Assembly: GCA_963728765.1 (NCBI GenBank)
Contig: CAVSKX010000004.1
Coordinates: 310,001-374,000 of the forward strand
Direction: 5' to 3'
Length of the DNA: 64,000 nt
From: AC-32 sp963728765
GTDB lineage: Bacteria; Actinomycetota; Thermoleophilia; Gaiellales; Gaiellaceae
Shown: piece after piece, positions 52,505 to 62,010 of the stretch
Position numbering within the stretch: the stretch's first letter is position 1
Layout: the number at the start of each line of letters is the position of its first letter
Position numbers and translations under genes: made by a program
Notes under the pieces: generated by a model
Databases searched by the model: none
What the model was told of the DNA's origin: nothing
Seen by the model: only the letters and a program-made list of their open reading frames with translations

Positions 52505-53450
52505 AGAGCGCGTCGACAGCGAGGGCGCCGAGTCGGTTCAGAAGATCGTCGACAACCTGGCGCAGGTGGTGCACGCGCCGGACGAGACGCTGCGGCTGGC
52601 CGTTCTCTGCCTGGTCGCCGAAGGCCACCTGATCATCGAGGACTTTCCGGGCGTGGGGAAGACGATGCTCGCGAAGGCGCTGGCGCGCTCGATCGACTGC
52701 TCCTTCTCGCGCCTGCAGTTCACCCCGGACCTGCTGCCATCGGACGTGACCGGCGTGAACGTCTTCAACCAGAGGACGAACGAGTTCGAGTTCCGCCCGG
52801 GCCCCGTGTTCGCGAACCTGCTGCTCGTCGACGAGATCAACCGCGCCTCGCCGAAGACGCAGGCCGCGCTCCTCGAGGCCATGCAAGAGAACCAGGTGAC
52901 CGTCGACGGCGTCAGCTACGAGCTGGCGGCGCCGTTCATGGTGATCGCGACGCAGAACCCGATCGAGTACGAGGGCACGTACCCGCTGCCTGAGGCCCAG
53001 CTCGACCGCTTCACGCTGCGGATCGAGATCGGCTACCCGCCGCTGCCGGAGGAGGCGCGGATGCTGACGGAGCAGACAAGCGACCCGCCGCTGGAGTCGC
53101 TGCGCCCGGTGGCGACCGCCGCCGACGTCCGCTCGCTGTCCGCCGCGGCGAGCGAGGTGTTCGTCGAGGAGAGCGTGAACCGTTACGTGGTCGCGCTGCT
53201 GCGGCACACGCGGAGCGACGGCCGGGTCTACCTCGGCGCGAGCCCGCGCGCGGGGATTGCGCTCCTGCGCGTCGCCAAGGCGCGCGCGCTCGCCGACGGC
53301 CGCGGGTTCGTCTCGCCGGACGACGTGAAGGCCTCCGCCGAGCCCGTGCTCGCCCACCGCCTGATCGTCGCGCCGGAGGCTCGCGCTGCAGGCCTCGCGC
53401 CGCGCGACCTCGTGCACGAGACACTCGAGCACACACCAGTCCCGGTATGA
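52485..53450 (+). CDS. MoxR-family AAA ATPase
   Basis: 321 residues. Walker A is DFPGVGKTMLAKALARS near residue 55, Walker B LLLVDEINRASPKTQAALLE near 110, followed by the sensor IATQNPIEYEGTYPLPEAQL. MoxR ATPases act as chaperones with DUF58/VWA partners. It overlaps coaBC by 20 bases and the DUF58 gene by 4, forming the conserved moxR-DUF58-TgpA module. Confidence 0.94.
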   Translation: MDEAVGRERVDSEGAESVQKIVDNLAQVVHAPDETLRLAVLCLVAEGHLIIEDFPGVGKTMLAKALARSIDCSFSRLQFTPDLLPSDVTGVNVFNQRTNEFEFRPGPVFANLLLVDEINRASPKTQAALLEAMQENQVTVDGVSYELAAPFMVIATQNPIEYEGTYPLPEAQLDRFTLRIEIGYPPLPEEARMLTEQTSDPPLESLRPVATAADVRSLSAAASEVFVEESVNRYVVALLRHTRSDGRVYLGASPRAGIALLRVAKARALADGRGFVSPDDVKASAEPVLAHRLIVAPEARAAGLAPRDLVHETLEHTPVPV

Positions 53451-54637
53451 CCCACCGGGGCCGGCTCGCGCTGGTGCTCGGCGCAGCGACGTACCTCGGC
53501 GCCTGGGCGTTTGGCTCCAAGATCCTCTACCCGGTCGCGCTCGGCCTGCCGTTGGCGGTGCTGCTCGGGTGGCTGTGGACGGCGCTCGCGAACCGGCCGT
53601 TGCAACTGCGGCGGACGATTCCGCCGGGCGAGCGGCTCGAGGGCGACGACGTCAAGGTCGGGCTCGAGCTCGTCTCCGAGCAGCATCTCGTGCCCGCGCG
53701 CTGGACGCTGCGCGAGCAGGTCGGGCGGCTCGGCGAGCGCGTGATGATCGTCGGCCAGAACGGCCGCGCTCGCTACATCCTGCGCAAGGTGCCGCGAGGC
53801 CGCTACGAGTTCCAGGACACGGTCGCGCTGATCGAGGACCCGTTCGGCCTCGAGCGGGTCGAGCAGCGGCTCGACGCACCCGGCGCGCTGCTCGTCTACC
53901 CGCGCCTGGTCGAGCTCGACCGGCTTTTCTCCGACGCCGGCTCGCGCTCGCACGACGGCCGTCGGCTGCTCCTGCGGAGGCCCTCGGGCTTCGACCTGCA
54001 CAGCGTGCGCGAGTACGAGCACGGCGATTCGCTCCGCAAGGTGCACTGGCGCTCGACGGCGCGGCGGGCGCAGCTGATGGTCAAGGAGCTGGAGGACGCG
54101 CCGCGCGACGAGATCGCCATCGTGCTCGACGCCGACCCGGAGGCGGTCGTGGGGGAGAGCTTCGACGTGCAGGTGCGCGCTGCGGGCTCGCTCCTGCTCG
54201 CGCACGTGCGGCGCGGACGGCGGGCGCTCCTCGTGATCAACGGCGCGCAGCGCGAGCACCAGGGCGTGCGCTCCGGCGAGAGCGACTGGCGGGCGGCGCT
54301 CGACCTGCTTGCCGCCGCCGAGCCGGAGCCCGGGCCACCGCTCGCGGCGCTGCTCGCGGACGGGAACAGCTCGGTCGGGAGGGCACTCGAGCTCTGCGTG
54401 GTGACCGCGTCGCTCCCCGCGCGGCTCGTCGAGCGGCTTGTCGATCGGGCGCTCGGCAGCGGCCACGTCTCGCTCGTCCTGGTCGACCCTTCGAGCTTCG
54501 CCGGCACGGAGCCGACACCACGGCCGGAGCTCCTGCGGCTGCAGGCGGCGGGCGTCGCCCTCGTGGTCGTCCGCGCGGGCGACGACCTGGGCGGGCGGCT
54601 CGGTGATGTGCGAGTGACGGAGGCGGCACGTGCGTAG
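53447..54637 (+). CDS. DUF58 domain membrane protein
   Basis: 396 residues. Two N-terminal helices (LALVLGAATYLGAWAFG; ILYPVALGLPLAVLLGWLW) are followed by a beta region and the DUF58 core LHSVREYEHGDSLRKVHWRS near residue 185, then a VWA-like fold (EIAIVLDADPEAVVGES). It is a partner of MoxR ATPases in envelope-related assembly. ATG 53447 overlaps moxR; the end overlaps TgpA by 8 bases. Confidence 0.9.
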   Translation: MTHRGRLALVLGAATYLGAWAFGSKILYPVALGLPLAVLLGWLWTALANRPLQLRRTIPPGERLEGDDVKVGLELVSEQHLVPARWTLREQVGRLGERVMIVGQNGRARYILRKVPRGRYEFQDTVALIEDPFGLERVEQRLDAPGALLVYPRLVELDRLFSDAGSRSHDGRRLLLRRPSGFDLHSVREYEHGDSLRKVHWRSTARRAQLMVKELEDAPRDEIAIVLDADPEAVVGESFDVQVRAAGSLLLAHVRRGRRALLVINGAQREHQGVRSGESDWRAALDLLAAAEPEPGPPLAALLADGNSSVGRALELCVVTASLPARLVERLVDRALGSGHVSLVLVDPSSFAGTEPTPRPELLRLQAAGVALVVVRAGDDLGGRLGDVRVTEAARA

Positions 54638-56894
54638 GGCGCTGGTTGTCGTCGCGCTCTCGGCGCCGCTGCTGGCCTGGAGCTGGTTGCGGCTGGAGGA
54701 CGGCTCCGCCGTGGGTGTCGCGACGCTGCTCATCCTCCTGGCCGTGCTGCCGCTGTTCGCGCGGACGCGACGGCTGAAGGCGGTTGCCGTGCTCGTGGTC
54801 TTCTTGCTCGCCGGCGCGATCGCCTTCGACCTCGGGCCGAGCTGGGCCATGCCGGGGCGCGTGTTCGGGCGCTTCGGCGACGGCTTCCTCGAGTTCTACG
54901 ACGTCCAGATTCCGTTCGACCCCGACGCGCACTCCCGCATGCACGGCGTGCTGCTGCTCGCGCTGTTCGCGTTCACGCTCTGCATCGCGCTCGCCGCGGC
55001 CGCGCGCCGGCCCGGGCTGGTCGCGCTCGCCCTTGTCGTCGGCGTCGGCTGGCCGGGCACGCTTCTGCCTGGCCACGACCTGCTACGCGGCGCAATCTTG
55101 CTGATCGCGGTGCTGGCAACGACCTCGATCCTGCGCCCCGGCCCGCTCCGGGGCCTGGGGGTCGCGGCCGCCGCGGGGACGCTGATCGTCTCCGGCGCGC
55201 TCATCGCCTCCGGGTCGCCGGCCCTGGCGAAGCGCGCGTTCCTCGACTGGCAGCACTGGGACCTCTACACGAAGCCCGCGAAGCCGGTGGACGTCGCGTA
55301 CGTCTGGGACTCGAGCTACCGGCCGCTCAACTTCCGCGGCAAGCCGACGACCGTCTTCCGGGTCAAGGCCGGGCCGCAGCCGCACTACTGGCGCTCGTCC
55401 GTGCTCAACACCGTCGAGGACGGCAAGTGGTTCGAGGAGCTCGCGCCGGAGTTCCGCATCCCGGGCGACCCGACACCGATCGGCGAGCCGGGGATGATCC
55501 CTGCGCGCGAGAAGCAGCCCGGCCGCTGGGAGCACGAGGTCGTCACGATCGAGGCGCTGCGCGACCACCGCCTCCCGGGCGGCACCGTCCCGGTGAACTA
55601 CCAGACGAGCACGAGCATTGGCACGGTGCAGTACGACCCGAGCGGGGTCGCCTACGCGAGCGACCCGACGTCGCGTGGCGAGTCGTACGAGGTCGAGAGC
55701 TACTCGCCGACGCCCACACCCCGCCAGCTGTCGCAGTCGAGACCGGTCTACTCGGGCCCGATCGTCGAGACGGGCAAGTACCGGGAGGTGCAGCCGCGGA
55801 TCTACCCGCCGCTCTTCGGGCGGCCGGGGCGCGTCGAGGACGTCAAATACCTGTTCACCCGCTTTGCCCGCGCCTACCAGCTGCGGCCGTTCCAGGCCCT
55901 CTACAGCGATGCCTTGCGAGTCGCGGGTGGTGCCAAGAGCCCCTACGCGGCGGCGGTCGCGCTCGAGCAGTGGTTCCGCTTCGGCGGCGGCTTCGTCTAC
56001 GACCAGCACCCGCCGCAGCCCCCTGCCGGCGTTCCCGCGCTCGAGGACTTCGTCGCGCGGACGAAGCGCGGCTACTGCCAGCACTTCGCCGGCGCGATGA
56101 CGCTGATGCTGCGCTTCCTCGGCATCCCCTCGCGCGTCGCCGTCGGCTTCGCAAGCGGGCACTACGACCCCGGCCGCGGCGAGTGGATCGTCTCCGACCG
56201 CGACGCGCACATGTGGGTCGAGGTCTGGTTTCGCGGCTGGGGCTGGCTCCCGTTCGACCCGACGCCCGGCCGAGGCGGGCTCGCGGGCCGCTACTCGGCG
56301 TCGTCGCCGAGCTTCGACGTGAGTGCCGTCGCGGGAGTACTGGCCGGCCGCGAGGGCCTGAGCCGGTTCTCGTCCCTGGCCGGGACGCTCGGCTTCGGCG
56401 ACAAGCCGCGGACCTCGCCGGACGTCCCGGAGCTCGGGGCGACGCAGTCGGTAGGAGCCAATGCGTCCCACCACGGCCGCGACTGGGGGATTCTGCGCCT
56501 GCTCCTGATCGGCCTCGCCGGGGCGGCGGTGGTGCTCACCCTGGCGAAGCTCGCGCACCGGGCCCTGCGATTCGTGACGCGCGACCCACGCCGGCTCGCG
56601 GGGGCCTGCCGCAAGGAGCTGCGCGACTTCCTGCTCGACCAGGGTCTCGAGATCCCCGCGAGCGCGACGCTGCGCGAGCTCGCCGAGCTCGTCGAGAAGG
56701 AGTTCAGCGTCGAGGCGAGCGCGTTCGGCCTGCACGCGACCGCGGCCCGCTTCGGCCCTAGCCGCAGCGCCGGCGAGGCGGCGCGGGCAATGCGGCGCGA
56801 CCTGCGCGCGGTTCGCCGGGGCCTGCGCCGTGAGCTGACGCGCGGCGAGCGCCTGCGCGGCCTGCTCTCTTTGCGTTCGCTGGGCCTGGCGTAA
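54630..56894 (+). CDS. TgpA-like membrane transglutaminase
   Basis: 754 residues. About five or six N-terminal helices (first 210 residues), a large outside domain with a transglutaminase-like core (Cys in RGYCQHFAGAM near 490, His in SDRDAHMWVEVW near 530, Asp in PFDPTPGRGG), and a C-terminal helix near 620 plus a DUF4129-like cytoplasmic tail. This is the third member of the moxR-DUF58-TgpA module; a role in cell-envelope peptide chemistry is known only in outline. Confidence 0.92.
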   Translation: MRRALVVVALSAPLLAWSWLRLEDGSAVGVATLLILLAVLPLFARTRRLKAVAVLVVFLLAGAIAFDLGPSWAMPGRVFGRFGDGFLEFYDVQIPFDPDAHSRMHGVLLLALFAFTLCIALAAAARRPGLVALALVVGVGWPGTLLPGHDLLRGAILLIAVLATTSILRPGPLRGLGVAAAAGTLIVSGALIASGSPALAKRAFLDWQHWDLYTKPAKPVDVAYVWDSSYRPLNFRGKPTTVFRVKAGPQPHYWRSSVLNTVEDGKWFEELAPEFRIPGDPTPIGEPGMIPAREKQPGRWEHEVVTIEALRDHRLPGGTVPVNYQTSTSIGTVQYDPSGVAYASDPTSRGESYEVESYSPTPTPRQLSQSRPVYSGPIVETGKYREVQPRIYPPLFGRPGRVEDVKYLFTRFARAYQLRPFQALYSDALRVAGGAKSPYAAAVALEQWFRFGGGFVYDQHPPQPPAGVPALEDFVARTKRGYCQHFAGAMTLMLRFLGIPSRVAVGFASGHYDPGRGEWIVSDRDAHMWVEVWFRGWGWLPFDPTPGRGGLAGRYSASSPSFDVSAVAGVLAGREGLSRFSSLAGTLGFGDKPRTSPDVPELGATQSVGANASHHGRDWGILRLLLIGLAGAAVVLTLAKLAHRALRFVTRDPRRLAGACRKELRDFLLDQGLEIPASATLRELAELVEKEFSVEASAFGLHATAARFGPSRSAGEAARAMRRDLRAVRRGLRRELTRGERLRGLLSLRSLGLA

Positions 56895-56938
56895 CCGGTG
56901 GTTGCGACGGACAGATTCGCTTCACTTAGAGCTGAGCG

Positions 56939-57289
56939 ATGAGCGAGACCTTCGACCTCTTCCAGCAAGGCCGGGCCCACCTGAAGAAGGGCCGCGCCGC
57001 CCAGGCGACTGTGGCACTGGAGAAGGCGAAACGCCGCGAGCCCGAGAAGGCGTCGATCCGCGAGTCGCTCGGGATCGCGTACTTCCGCATCCACCGCTAC
57101 GAAGAGGCGGAGTCGGAGTTCCGCAAGATGCTCGAGCTCGCGCCGGTGGACGACTACGCGCACTACGCCCTCGGGCGCTGCCTCGAGAAGCAGGGTCGCC
57201 AGGCCGAGGCGAACGGGCACTACAAACTCGCCAGCTCGCTCAGGCCCGGCCAGGCCGACTACGAGTCGCGCATCCGCGACCTCGACTGA
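56939..57289 (+). CDS. tetratricopeptide repeat protein
   Basis: 116 residues with about three TPR units: LFQQGRAHLKKGRAAQATVA, IRESLGIAYFRIHRYEEAES and YAHYALGRCLEKQGRQAEAN. Probably a protein-interaction scaffold. ATG 56939 is 44 bases after the TgpA gene, so it may be co-transcribed. Its stop begins the inverted repeat at 57289. Confidence 0.88.
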   Translation: MSETFDLFQQGRAHLKKGRAAQATVALEKAKRREPEKASIRESLGIAYFRIHRYEEAESEFRKMLELAPVDDYAHYALGRCLEKQGRQAEANGHYKLASSLRPGQADYESRIRDLD

Positions 57290-57350
57290 GGAGGGTTTGG
57301 CGGAACGCTGGTCGCGCGAGGGCATAGACGGTGTTTCGTCAAACCCTCCT
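57289..57350. repeat. 11-bp inverted repeat between convergent genes
   Basis: AGGAGGGTTTG (57289-57299) and CAAACCCTCCT (57340-57350) are exact complements 40 bases apart. The similarity extends inwards imperfectly (GGCGGAACGC versus GACGAAACAC), as if two copies of one element lie head to head. The position suggests a bidirectional terminator. Confidence 0.7.
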
Positions 57351-57351
57351 A

Positions 57352-59043
57352 CTAAGCTCGGTCGCCGGTGACGCGGCGGATCTCCTCCAGCGAGGAGACG
57401 CCCTCGACGCAGAGTCGCACGCCGTCCTTGCGCAGCGTCGTCATCCCGCCGCGCACAGCGGCTTCGAAGATCTCGTCGGTGGACGCGCCGACGAGGTTCC
57501 GGATCTCGCCGGTCACCGGCAGCACCTCGTAGAGCGCGACCCGGCCGCTGTAGCCGGTGCCCCCGCACCGTCCGCAGCCCTTCGCGCGATGGAGGTAGAC
57601 CTGGCCCTTCTGCTCGAGCAGGCCGATCGACTCGAGCTCCTCGTCGGTGGGCCAGTAGGACTCGCGGCAATCCGTGCAGAGGCGCCGCGCGAGGCGCTGG
57701 GCGACGATGCAGTTGACGGCGCTCGCGAGCAGGCCGGGCTCGACGCCCATGTCCTTCAAGCGCTCGATCGCGCTCGCCGCGTTGTGCGCGTGGACGGTCG
57801 TGAGCACGAGGTGGCCGGTCATGCCCGCCTGCATGGCGATCCGCGCGGTCTCCTCGTCGCGGATCTCGCCGACGAGCAGCACGTCGGGGTCGGAGCGCAG
57901 GATCGTCCGCAGTCCGCGCGCGAAGGTGAGGCCGCTCTTGGGCGAGATCTCGATGTGGTTGATCCCGCGGATCTGGTCCTCGACCGGGTCCTCGATGGTC
58001 ATGATCACGTGGCCCGGGTCGTTGAGCAGGTGCAGCGCGGTGTAGAGGGTCGTCGTCTTGCCGCTGCCGGTCGGGCCGCAGACGACGACGGCGCCGTACG
58101 GCTGGCGGATCGCCTCCTCGAAGTGCTCGCGCGCGGCCGCGGTCATCCCGAGCTCGCCGAGATCGGGCTTCGAGACCGCGCGGTGCATGATCCGGAGGAC
58201 GACCTGCTCGCCGTGGGTGGTCGGCATGATCGCGATGCGCAGGTCGAGCGGGTTGCCGTGGAAGCGGATCGAGACGCGGCCGTCCTGCGGCGCGCGCCGC
58301 TCGGCGATGTCGAGGTTGCCCATGATCTTCAGCCGGCTGACGACGCCGAGCTGCATCTGCTTCGGGATCTGTGCGACCGGCCGCGTGACGCCGTCGATAC
58401 GCGCGCGGACGATCATGTCCTCTTCCTCCGGCTCGAAGTGGATGTCGGAGGCGCCGTCCTCGATCGCCTGGGCGAGCGTGGCGTGCACGAGCTTGACGGC
58501 CGGGGTGTCGTCGGTCGACTCGGCGATGTCCTCGCGGTGCGCAATCGGGTCGAAGGTCAGCTCGGGGGCCTCCTCGACGGACTCGACGACCTCGATCTGC
58601 GTGCGGTAGAGCTTCTTGATCGACCGCTCCAGGTCGTCCGGCTCGGCGACGGCGAGGCGGACGTTGTGGCCGAGCGCGAGCCGCAGGTCGTCCGCGCGGC
58701 CGATGTCGGTCGGGTCGCCGACGGCGACGAGCAGCAGGTCGTCGGCGAGAAACCGCACCGGCACGGCCTCGTAGCGCGTGGCGAGCTCCCGGGGGAGGAG
58801 CATCGCGACCTCGTGGTCGAGCTCGGTCTCCGAGAGGTCGACGTACTCGAGCCCGTTCTGCTCGGCGAGCGCGCGGGCGAGGTCCTGCGGCGTGATCCAG
58901 CCGTGCGCGACGACGATCTCGCCGAGCCGCTTGCCGGTCAGCTGCTGCTCCTCGAAGGCGTGCTTGACCTGCTCGACGTCGAGCAGGCCGCGGTTGATCA
59001 GCAGCGAGCCGAGGTGCTGCCAGGGAAGGTGGGCCGCTTCCAC
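57352..59043 (-). CDS. type II secretion/type IV pilus assembly ATPase (GspE/PilB family)
   Basis: 563 residues. An N-terminal MshEN domain (LLINRGLLDVEQVKHAFEEQ), a catalytic domain with Walker A GPTGSGKTTTLYTALH near residue 325, the Asp and His boxes (EDPVEDQI; TTVHAHNAASAIERL) and a tetracysteine zinc site (LCTDC ... CGRCGGTGY). GTG 59043 is chosen because similarity starts there. Other pilus or secretion genes are not adjacent. It diverges from dtd with 30 bases between starts. Confidence 0.93.
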   Translation of the reverse strand: MEAAHLPWQHLGSLLINRGLLDVEQVKHAFEEQQLTGKRLGEIVVAHGWITPQDLARALAEQNGLEYVDLSETELDHEVAMLLPRELATRYEAVPVRFLADDLLLVAVGDPTDIGRADDLRLALGHNVRLAVAEPDDLERSIKKLYRTQIEVVESVEEAPELTFDPIAHREDIAESTDDTPAVKLVHATLAQAIEDGASDIHFEPEEEDMIVRARIDGVTRPVAQIPKQMQLGVVSRLKIMGNLDIAERRAPQDGRVSIRFHGNPLDLRIAIMPTTHGEQVVLRIMHRAVSKPDLGELGMTAAAREHFEEAIRQPYGAVVVCGPTGSGKTTTLYTALHLLNDPGHVIMTIEDPVEDQIRGINHIEISPKSGLTFARGLRTILRSDPDVLLVGEIRDEETARIAMQAGMTGHLVLTTVHAHNAASAIERLKDMGVEPGLLASAVNCIVAQRLARRLCTDCRESYWPTDEELESIGLLEQKGQVYLHRAKGCGRCGGTGYSGRVALYEVLPVTGEIRNLVGASTDEIFEAAVRGGMTTLRKDGVRLCVEGVSSLEEIRRVTGDRA

Positions 59044-59073
59044 CCCGCTTGTATCGTCATTTCCCAGCCAGAC

Positions 59074-59517
59074 ATGAAGGCCGTGCTGCAACGGGTGTCG
59101 CGCGCGTCGGTGAGCGTGGAGGGCGAGATCGTGGGCGCGATCGGGCCCGGCCTCTGCGTGCTGCTCGGCGTGTCGAGGTCGGACCGGGCCGAGAAGGCGT
59201 CGCGGCTGGCGGGCAAGGTCGCGCGGCTGCGAGTCTTCGAGGACGAGAACGGTCGGTTCGACCGCTCGCTGCTCGACGTGGGCGGCGAGGCGCTCGTCGT
59301 CTCGCAGTTCACGCTGCTCGGCGATACCACACGCCAGAAGGGAACTAGGCCTGACTTCTCCGAGGCAGCGCCGAGAGAACGGGCCGAGCCCTTGTACGAG
59401 GCGTTCTGCGACGCGCTCCACGCCCTCGGCGTGCGGGTGGGAACCGGCCGCTTCGGAGCGCGGATGGCGGTCGAGCTCGTCAACGACGGGCCTGTCACGA
59501 TCGTGCTCGAGGTCTAG
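59074..59517 (+). CDS. dtd: D-aminoacyl-tRNA deacylase
   Basis: 147 residues, the normal Dtd size. It starts MKAVLQRVSRASVSVEGE and has both signature motifs: SQFTLLGDT near residue 80 and the Gly-cisPro motif in VELVNDGPVTIVLE. It removes D-amino acids and glycine mischarged on tRNAs. ATG 59074 is clear. Confidence 0.96.
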   Translation: MKAVLQRVSRASVSVEGEIVGAIGPGLCVLLGVSRSDRAEKASRLAGKVARLRVFEDENGRFDRSLLDVGGEALVVSQFTLLGDTTRQKGTRPDFSEAAPRERAEPLYEAFCDALHALGVRVGTGRFGARMAVELVNDGPVTIVLEV

Positions 59518-59706
59518 TCGCCGTCGATCAGCCGAGGCGCCGCTGGGCGCTGACGCAGACAACCCGCACGCAGCTGCGCGTCGAGACGGCAGCCGGGAGA
59601 GGCTCGAGCGATTGGAGCCGAGCACATGGCTCCAAACAGGGGAGAGTGTGCTGTGGAAAGGTTCGTGGCGAACCCGACGCACGCGCGCTACGTTTCCCAC
59701 AGCACC

Positions 59707-59907
59707 ATGCTCTACGAGGTACTCGTCCTCTCGAGCGGCGGGGAACGGTTCACGATGGAGCGGGATGGGCCGCTTTCTGACGGTGACGCCTTTGAGCAGG
59801 ACTCTGAGTCCTATCGGGTCATCACCGTGCACACCAGTCACGGACCCTTCGACGGTGTGATCGAGGCCGAGCGGTTTGCAAGTTCGGACCCAGGCGCACA
59901 AGCCTGA
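59707..59907 (+). CDS. small hypothetical protein
   Basis: 66 residues from ATG 59707: YEVLVLSSGGERFTMERDGP and YRVITVHTSHGPFDGVIEAE, a compact beta-rich acidic protein without signal peptide. An in-frame ATG at 59626 is less likely because the extra sequence has poor composition. No ribosome site is visible. The family is not recognised. Confidence 0.55.
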   Translation: MLYEVLVLSSGGERFTMERDGPLSDGDAFEQDSESYRVITVHTSHGPFDGVIEAERFASSDPGAQA

Positions 59908-59949
59908 ACGCGTGAGTCTGGGCGGCAAGCCGCAGTCGACAGAGGTCTT

Positions 59950-60153
59950 TCAGACTTTCTGCAGGTGGTCCAAGCGATCGGCGAGCAGGTGAAACGAACG
60001 CTGGGCCGCGTTTGCCAAGCCCATGATCAGCTGATTCATTTCGTCGACCGGCGGCGCGACGCCGGAACCACTTGCAGCCTGCGCCTTCGCGTAAGCGGGC
60101 AAAGACTTCACCTCGCGCCTAAAGATCTCGTCGACTTCGTCCCCGAGTGCCAC
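59950..60153 (-). CDS. small hypothetical helical protein
   Basis: 67 residues: ALGDEVDEIFRREVKSLPAY, APPVDEMNQLIMGLANAAQR, HLLADRLDHLQKV. GTG 60153 is preceded by AGGAGG at 7 bases, strong support for a real gene. Probably an all-helical soluble protein of unknown function. Confidence 0.68.
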   Translation of the reverse strand: MALGDEVDEIFRREVKSLPAYAKAQAASGSGVAPPVDEMNQLIMGLANAAQRSFHLLADRLDHLQKV

Positions 60154-60490
60154 TTGCGACCTCCTGTTCGGTTGCGGGCAACACTAGAACAGGCAGTCGA
60201 GTCGGTTAGGTGCCCGGCGGCGAAACGCGCCGGCGACGCTCGGGGACGCCCTGATCGTCGATCGCCCAGAAACGGGACAGGTGACGGCCCGAGGCGTAAT
60301 TGGGATAAGAGGCGACGATGCTGACGAGCCGCCGGGGAGAGGACACGAATCAGCGGTCGGAAGGCCGAGTGGCTAGACTGCAGACTCAGGCCACGGCGAG
60401 CAGTCGTAGCGGACGCCGAAGCCAGCCCATCGGAGTCGCCGGCTCCTCTACTCGTTGCGACCGGTTCCGGTCCAGAGAGAGGGACATCCG
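60154..60490. other. intergenic region upstream of the sigma factor gene
   Basis: No gene seen. It must hold the promoters of the small minus-strand gene at 60153 and the sigma factor, but no convincing -35/-10 pair was identified. Confidence 0.4.
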
Positions 60491-61330
60491 ATGTCGAACG
60501 ACGAGGCGCCGACGGATTCGCTCGACCTCTTCCTGCGCGATGCAAGTCGCCGTCCGCTCTTGACCGCCGCCCAGGAGGTCAAGCTGACGAAGCTGGTCGA
60601 GCGTGGCGACGCGGTCGCGAAGCAAACGATGATCGAATCGAACCTGCGCCTGGTCGTCTCGATTGCTAAGAACTACCGCCATCAGGGGCTCCCGTTCCTC
60701 GACCTGATCCAGGAGGGAACGCTAGGGCTGATGCGCGCGGTCGACAAGTTCGACTGGCGCCGAGGTTGCAAGTTCTCCACCTACGCGACCTGGTGGATCA
60801 GTCAATCGGTGGCGCGCGGGCTTGCGGACAAGGCCCGCACGATCCGGATGCCGGTGCACATGGTCGAGCGGAGGCAGCAACTCGACCGGGCAGAGCGCAT
60901 GCTCTCGGTGGAGCTCGGGCGGGAGCCCACGTTGCAGGAGATGGCCGAAAGAGCAGGCCTCCCGCTTCGGCAGGCGCTCGATGTCGAGGCGGCGGCCCGC
61001 ACCTCGACCAGTCTCGATCAGCCGCTCGTCCCGCAGGAAGACGCCCTCTTCGGAGAGATGATCGCCGGCGACGGCCCGCAGCCAGAGGAGAGTGTGGACA
61101 GCACGTTCCGCCAAGAGGTTCTGGGAGAGGGCGTGGCGCTGCTGGGCGAGCGCGAGCGCACCGTGATCGCGCTCCGCTTCGGCCTCCACGGCACCGAGCC
61201 GAAGACGCTGGCGGAAATCGGCGATCGGCTCGGGTTTTCGCGCGAGCGAGCGCGCCAACTCGAGACGAACGCGCTCAAGCAGCTTGCTCAGCTTCGGGAG
61301 ATGGCGCCACTGGCCAACCAGCGCGAGTAG
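60491..61330 (+). CDS. sigma-70 family RNA polymerase sigma factor (group 2, RpoD-like)
   Basis: 279 residues. Region 1.2 (DSLDLFLRDASRRPLLTAAQ), region 2 (ESNLRLVVSIAKNYRHQGLP, FLDLIQEGTLGLMRAVDKFD, FSTYATWWISQSV), region 3 (MPVHMVERRQQLDRAERML) and region 4 with the helix-turn-helix TLAEIGDRLGFSRERARQLE. It lacks the long region 1.1 of the primary sigma, so it is likely a group 2 alternative factor for stress or stationary phase. ATG 60491 follows GAGGGA. Confidence 0.93.
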   Translation: MSNDEAPTDSLDLFLRDASRRPLLTAAQEVKLTKLVERGDAVAKQTMIESNLRLVVSIAKNYRHQGLPFLDLIQEGTLGLMRAVDKFDWRRGCKFSTYATWWISQSVARGLADKARTIRMPVHMVERRQQLDRAERMLSVELGREPTLQEMAERAGLPLRQALDVEAAARTSTSLDQPLVPQEDALFGEMIAGDGPQPEESVDSTFRQEVLGEGVALLGERERTVIALRFGLHGTEPKTLAEIGDRLGFSRERARQLETNALKQLAQLREMAPLANQRE

Positions 61331-62010
61331 TAGAAGGCCGGGCAAGCGTGTGCGGCGGGGCAGGCCAATTACATGTTTTCGACCTCCGTCAGCCGCGCCT
61401 CGAGCGCACGGAGCTTGTTCCCGACGCTGTCCAGTTCCTGCGCAACTCAGTCAGGAGCACTCGATACGAAGGAGGCCATGCAATGGCCACCAGTCCTGCG
61501 CCACCAACGATGGATGCTCGTAAGACGAGCATCCTCGCTCGCTTCACGCCCAGTCCTGAAGGACGTTGGGATCGAGGCGGGTAAGCCCGAGCTGCTCGAG
61601 ATCCACAACATCATCAGGCGCTAACCCGGCGGCGGGAACGTGCCTGGCTTGGGCTAGCGTGCGGGATGTCCCCTCGGGGCGAGAGCAGAGCGCCTGAGGC
61701 GCTTGGAGCGCGGGTCGACAGCTCGCCTCTGGTGACTGTGAGACTCGCGGGGTCGTGTCTGTCTGAGGCCGTCGCCAGCCTGGTGTCTCCGTGCTGCTCG
61801 TGACACGTCGGGTGACTGGCCGCTTTGGTGCGCGCCTTGGGAATGAACCGTCCGGGCGGCACGGCGGCGCCGGTCTGGCGCCCGCTGCTGGCTTGATCAG
61901 GAGCTTGTCCGCCTTCCCGGCGTGACTGATCACCGTCCTGCCGCCGCGGTTTCCTCGCACTCAGACCGGCGTCACCGGACCCTACGAGCGAAGCCGGAGG
62001 ATCGATCGAG
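61331..62010. other. gene-poor stretch after the sigma factor
   Basis: No intact gene seen. On the minus strand a 25-codon coiled-coil-like piece (LDSVGNKLRALEARLTEVEN) ends near 61372 but is cut by a TGA directly upstream, so it may be a remnant. A plus-strand piece near 61555-61622 (EAGKPELLEIHNIIRR) is equally isolated. Confidence 0.4.
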
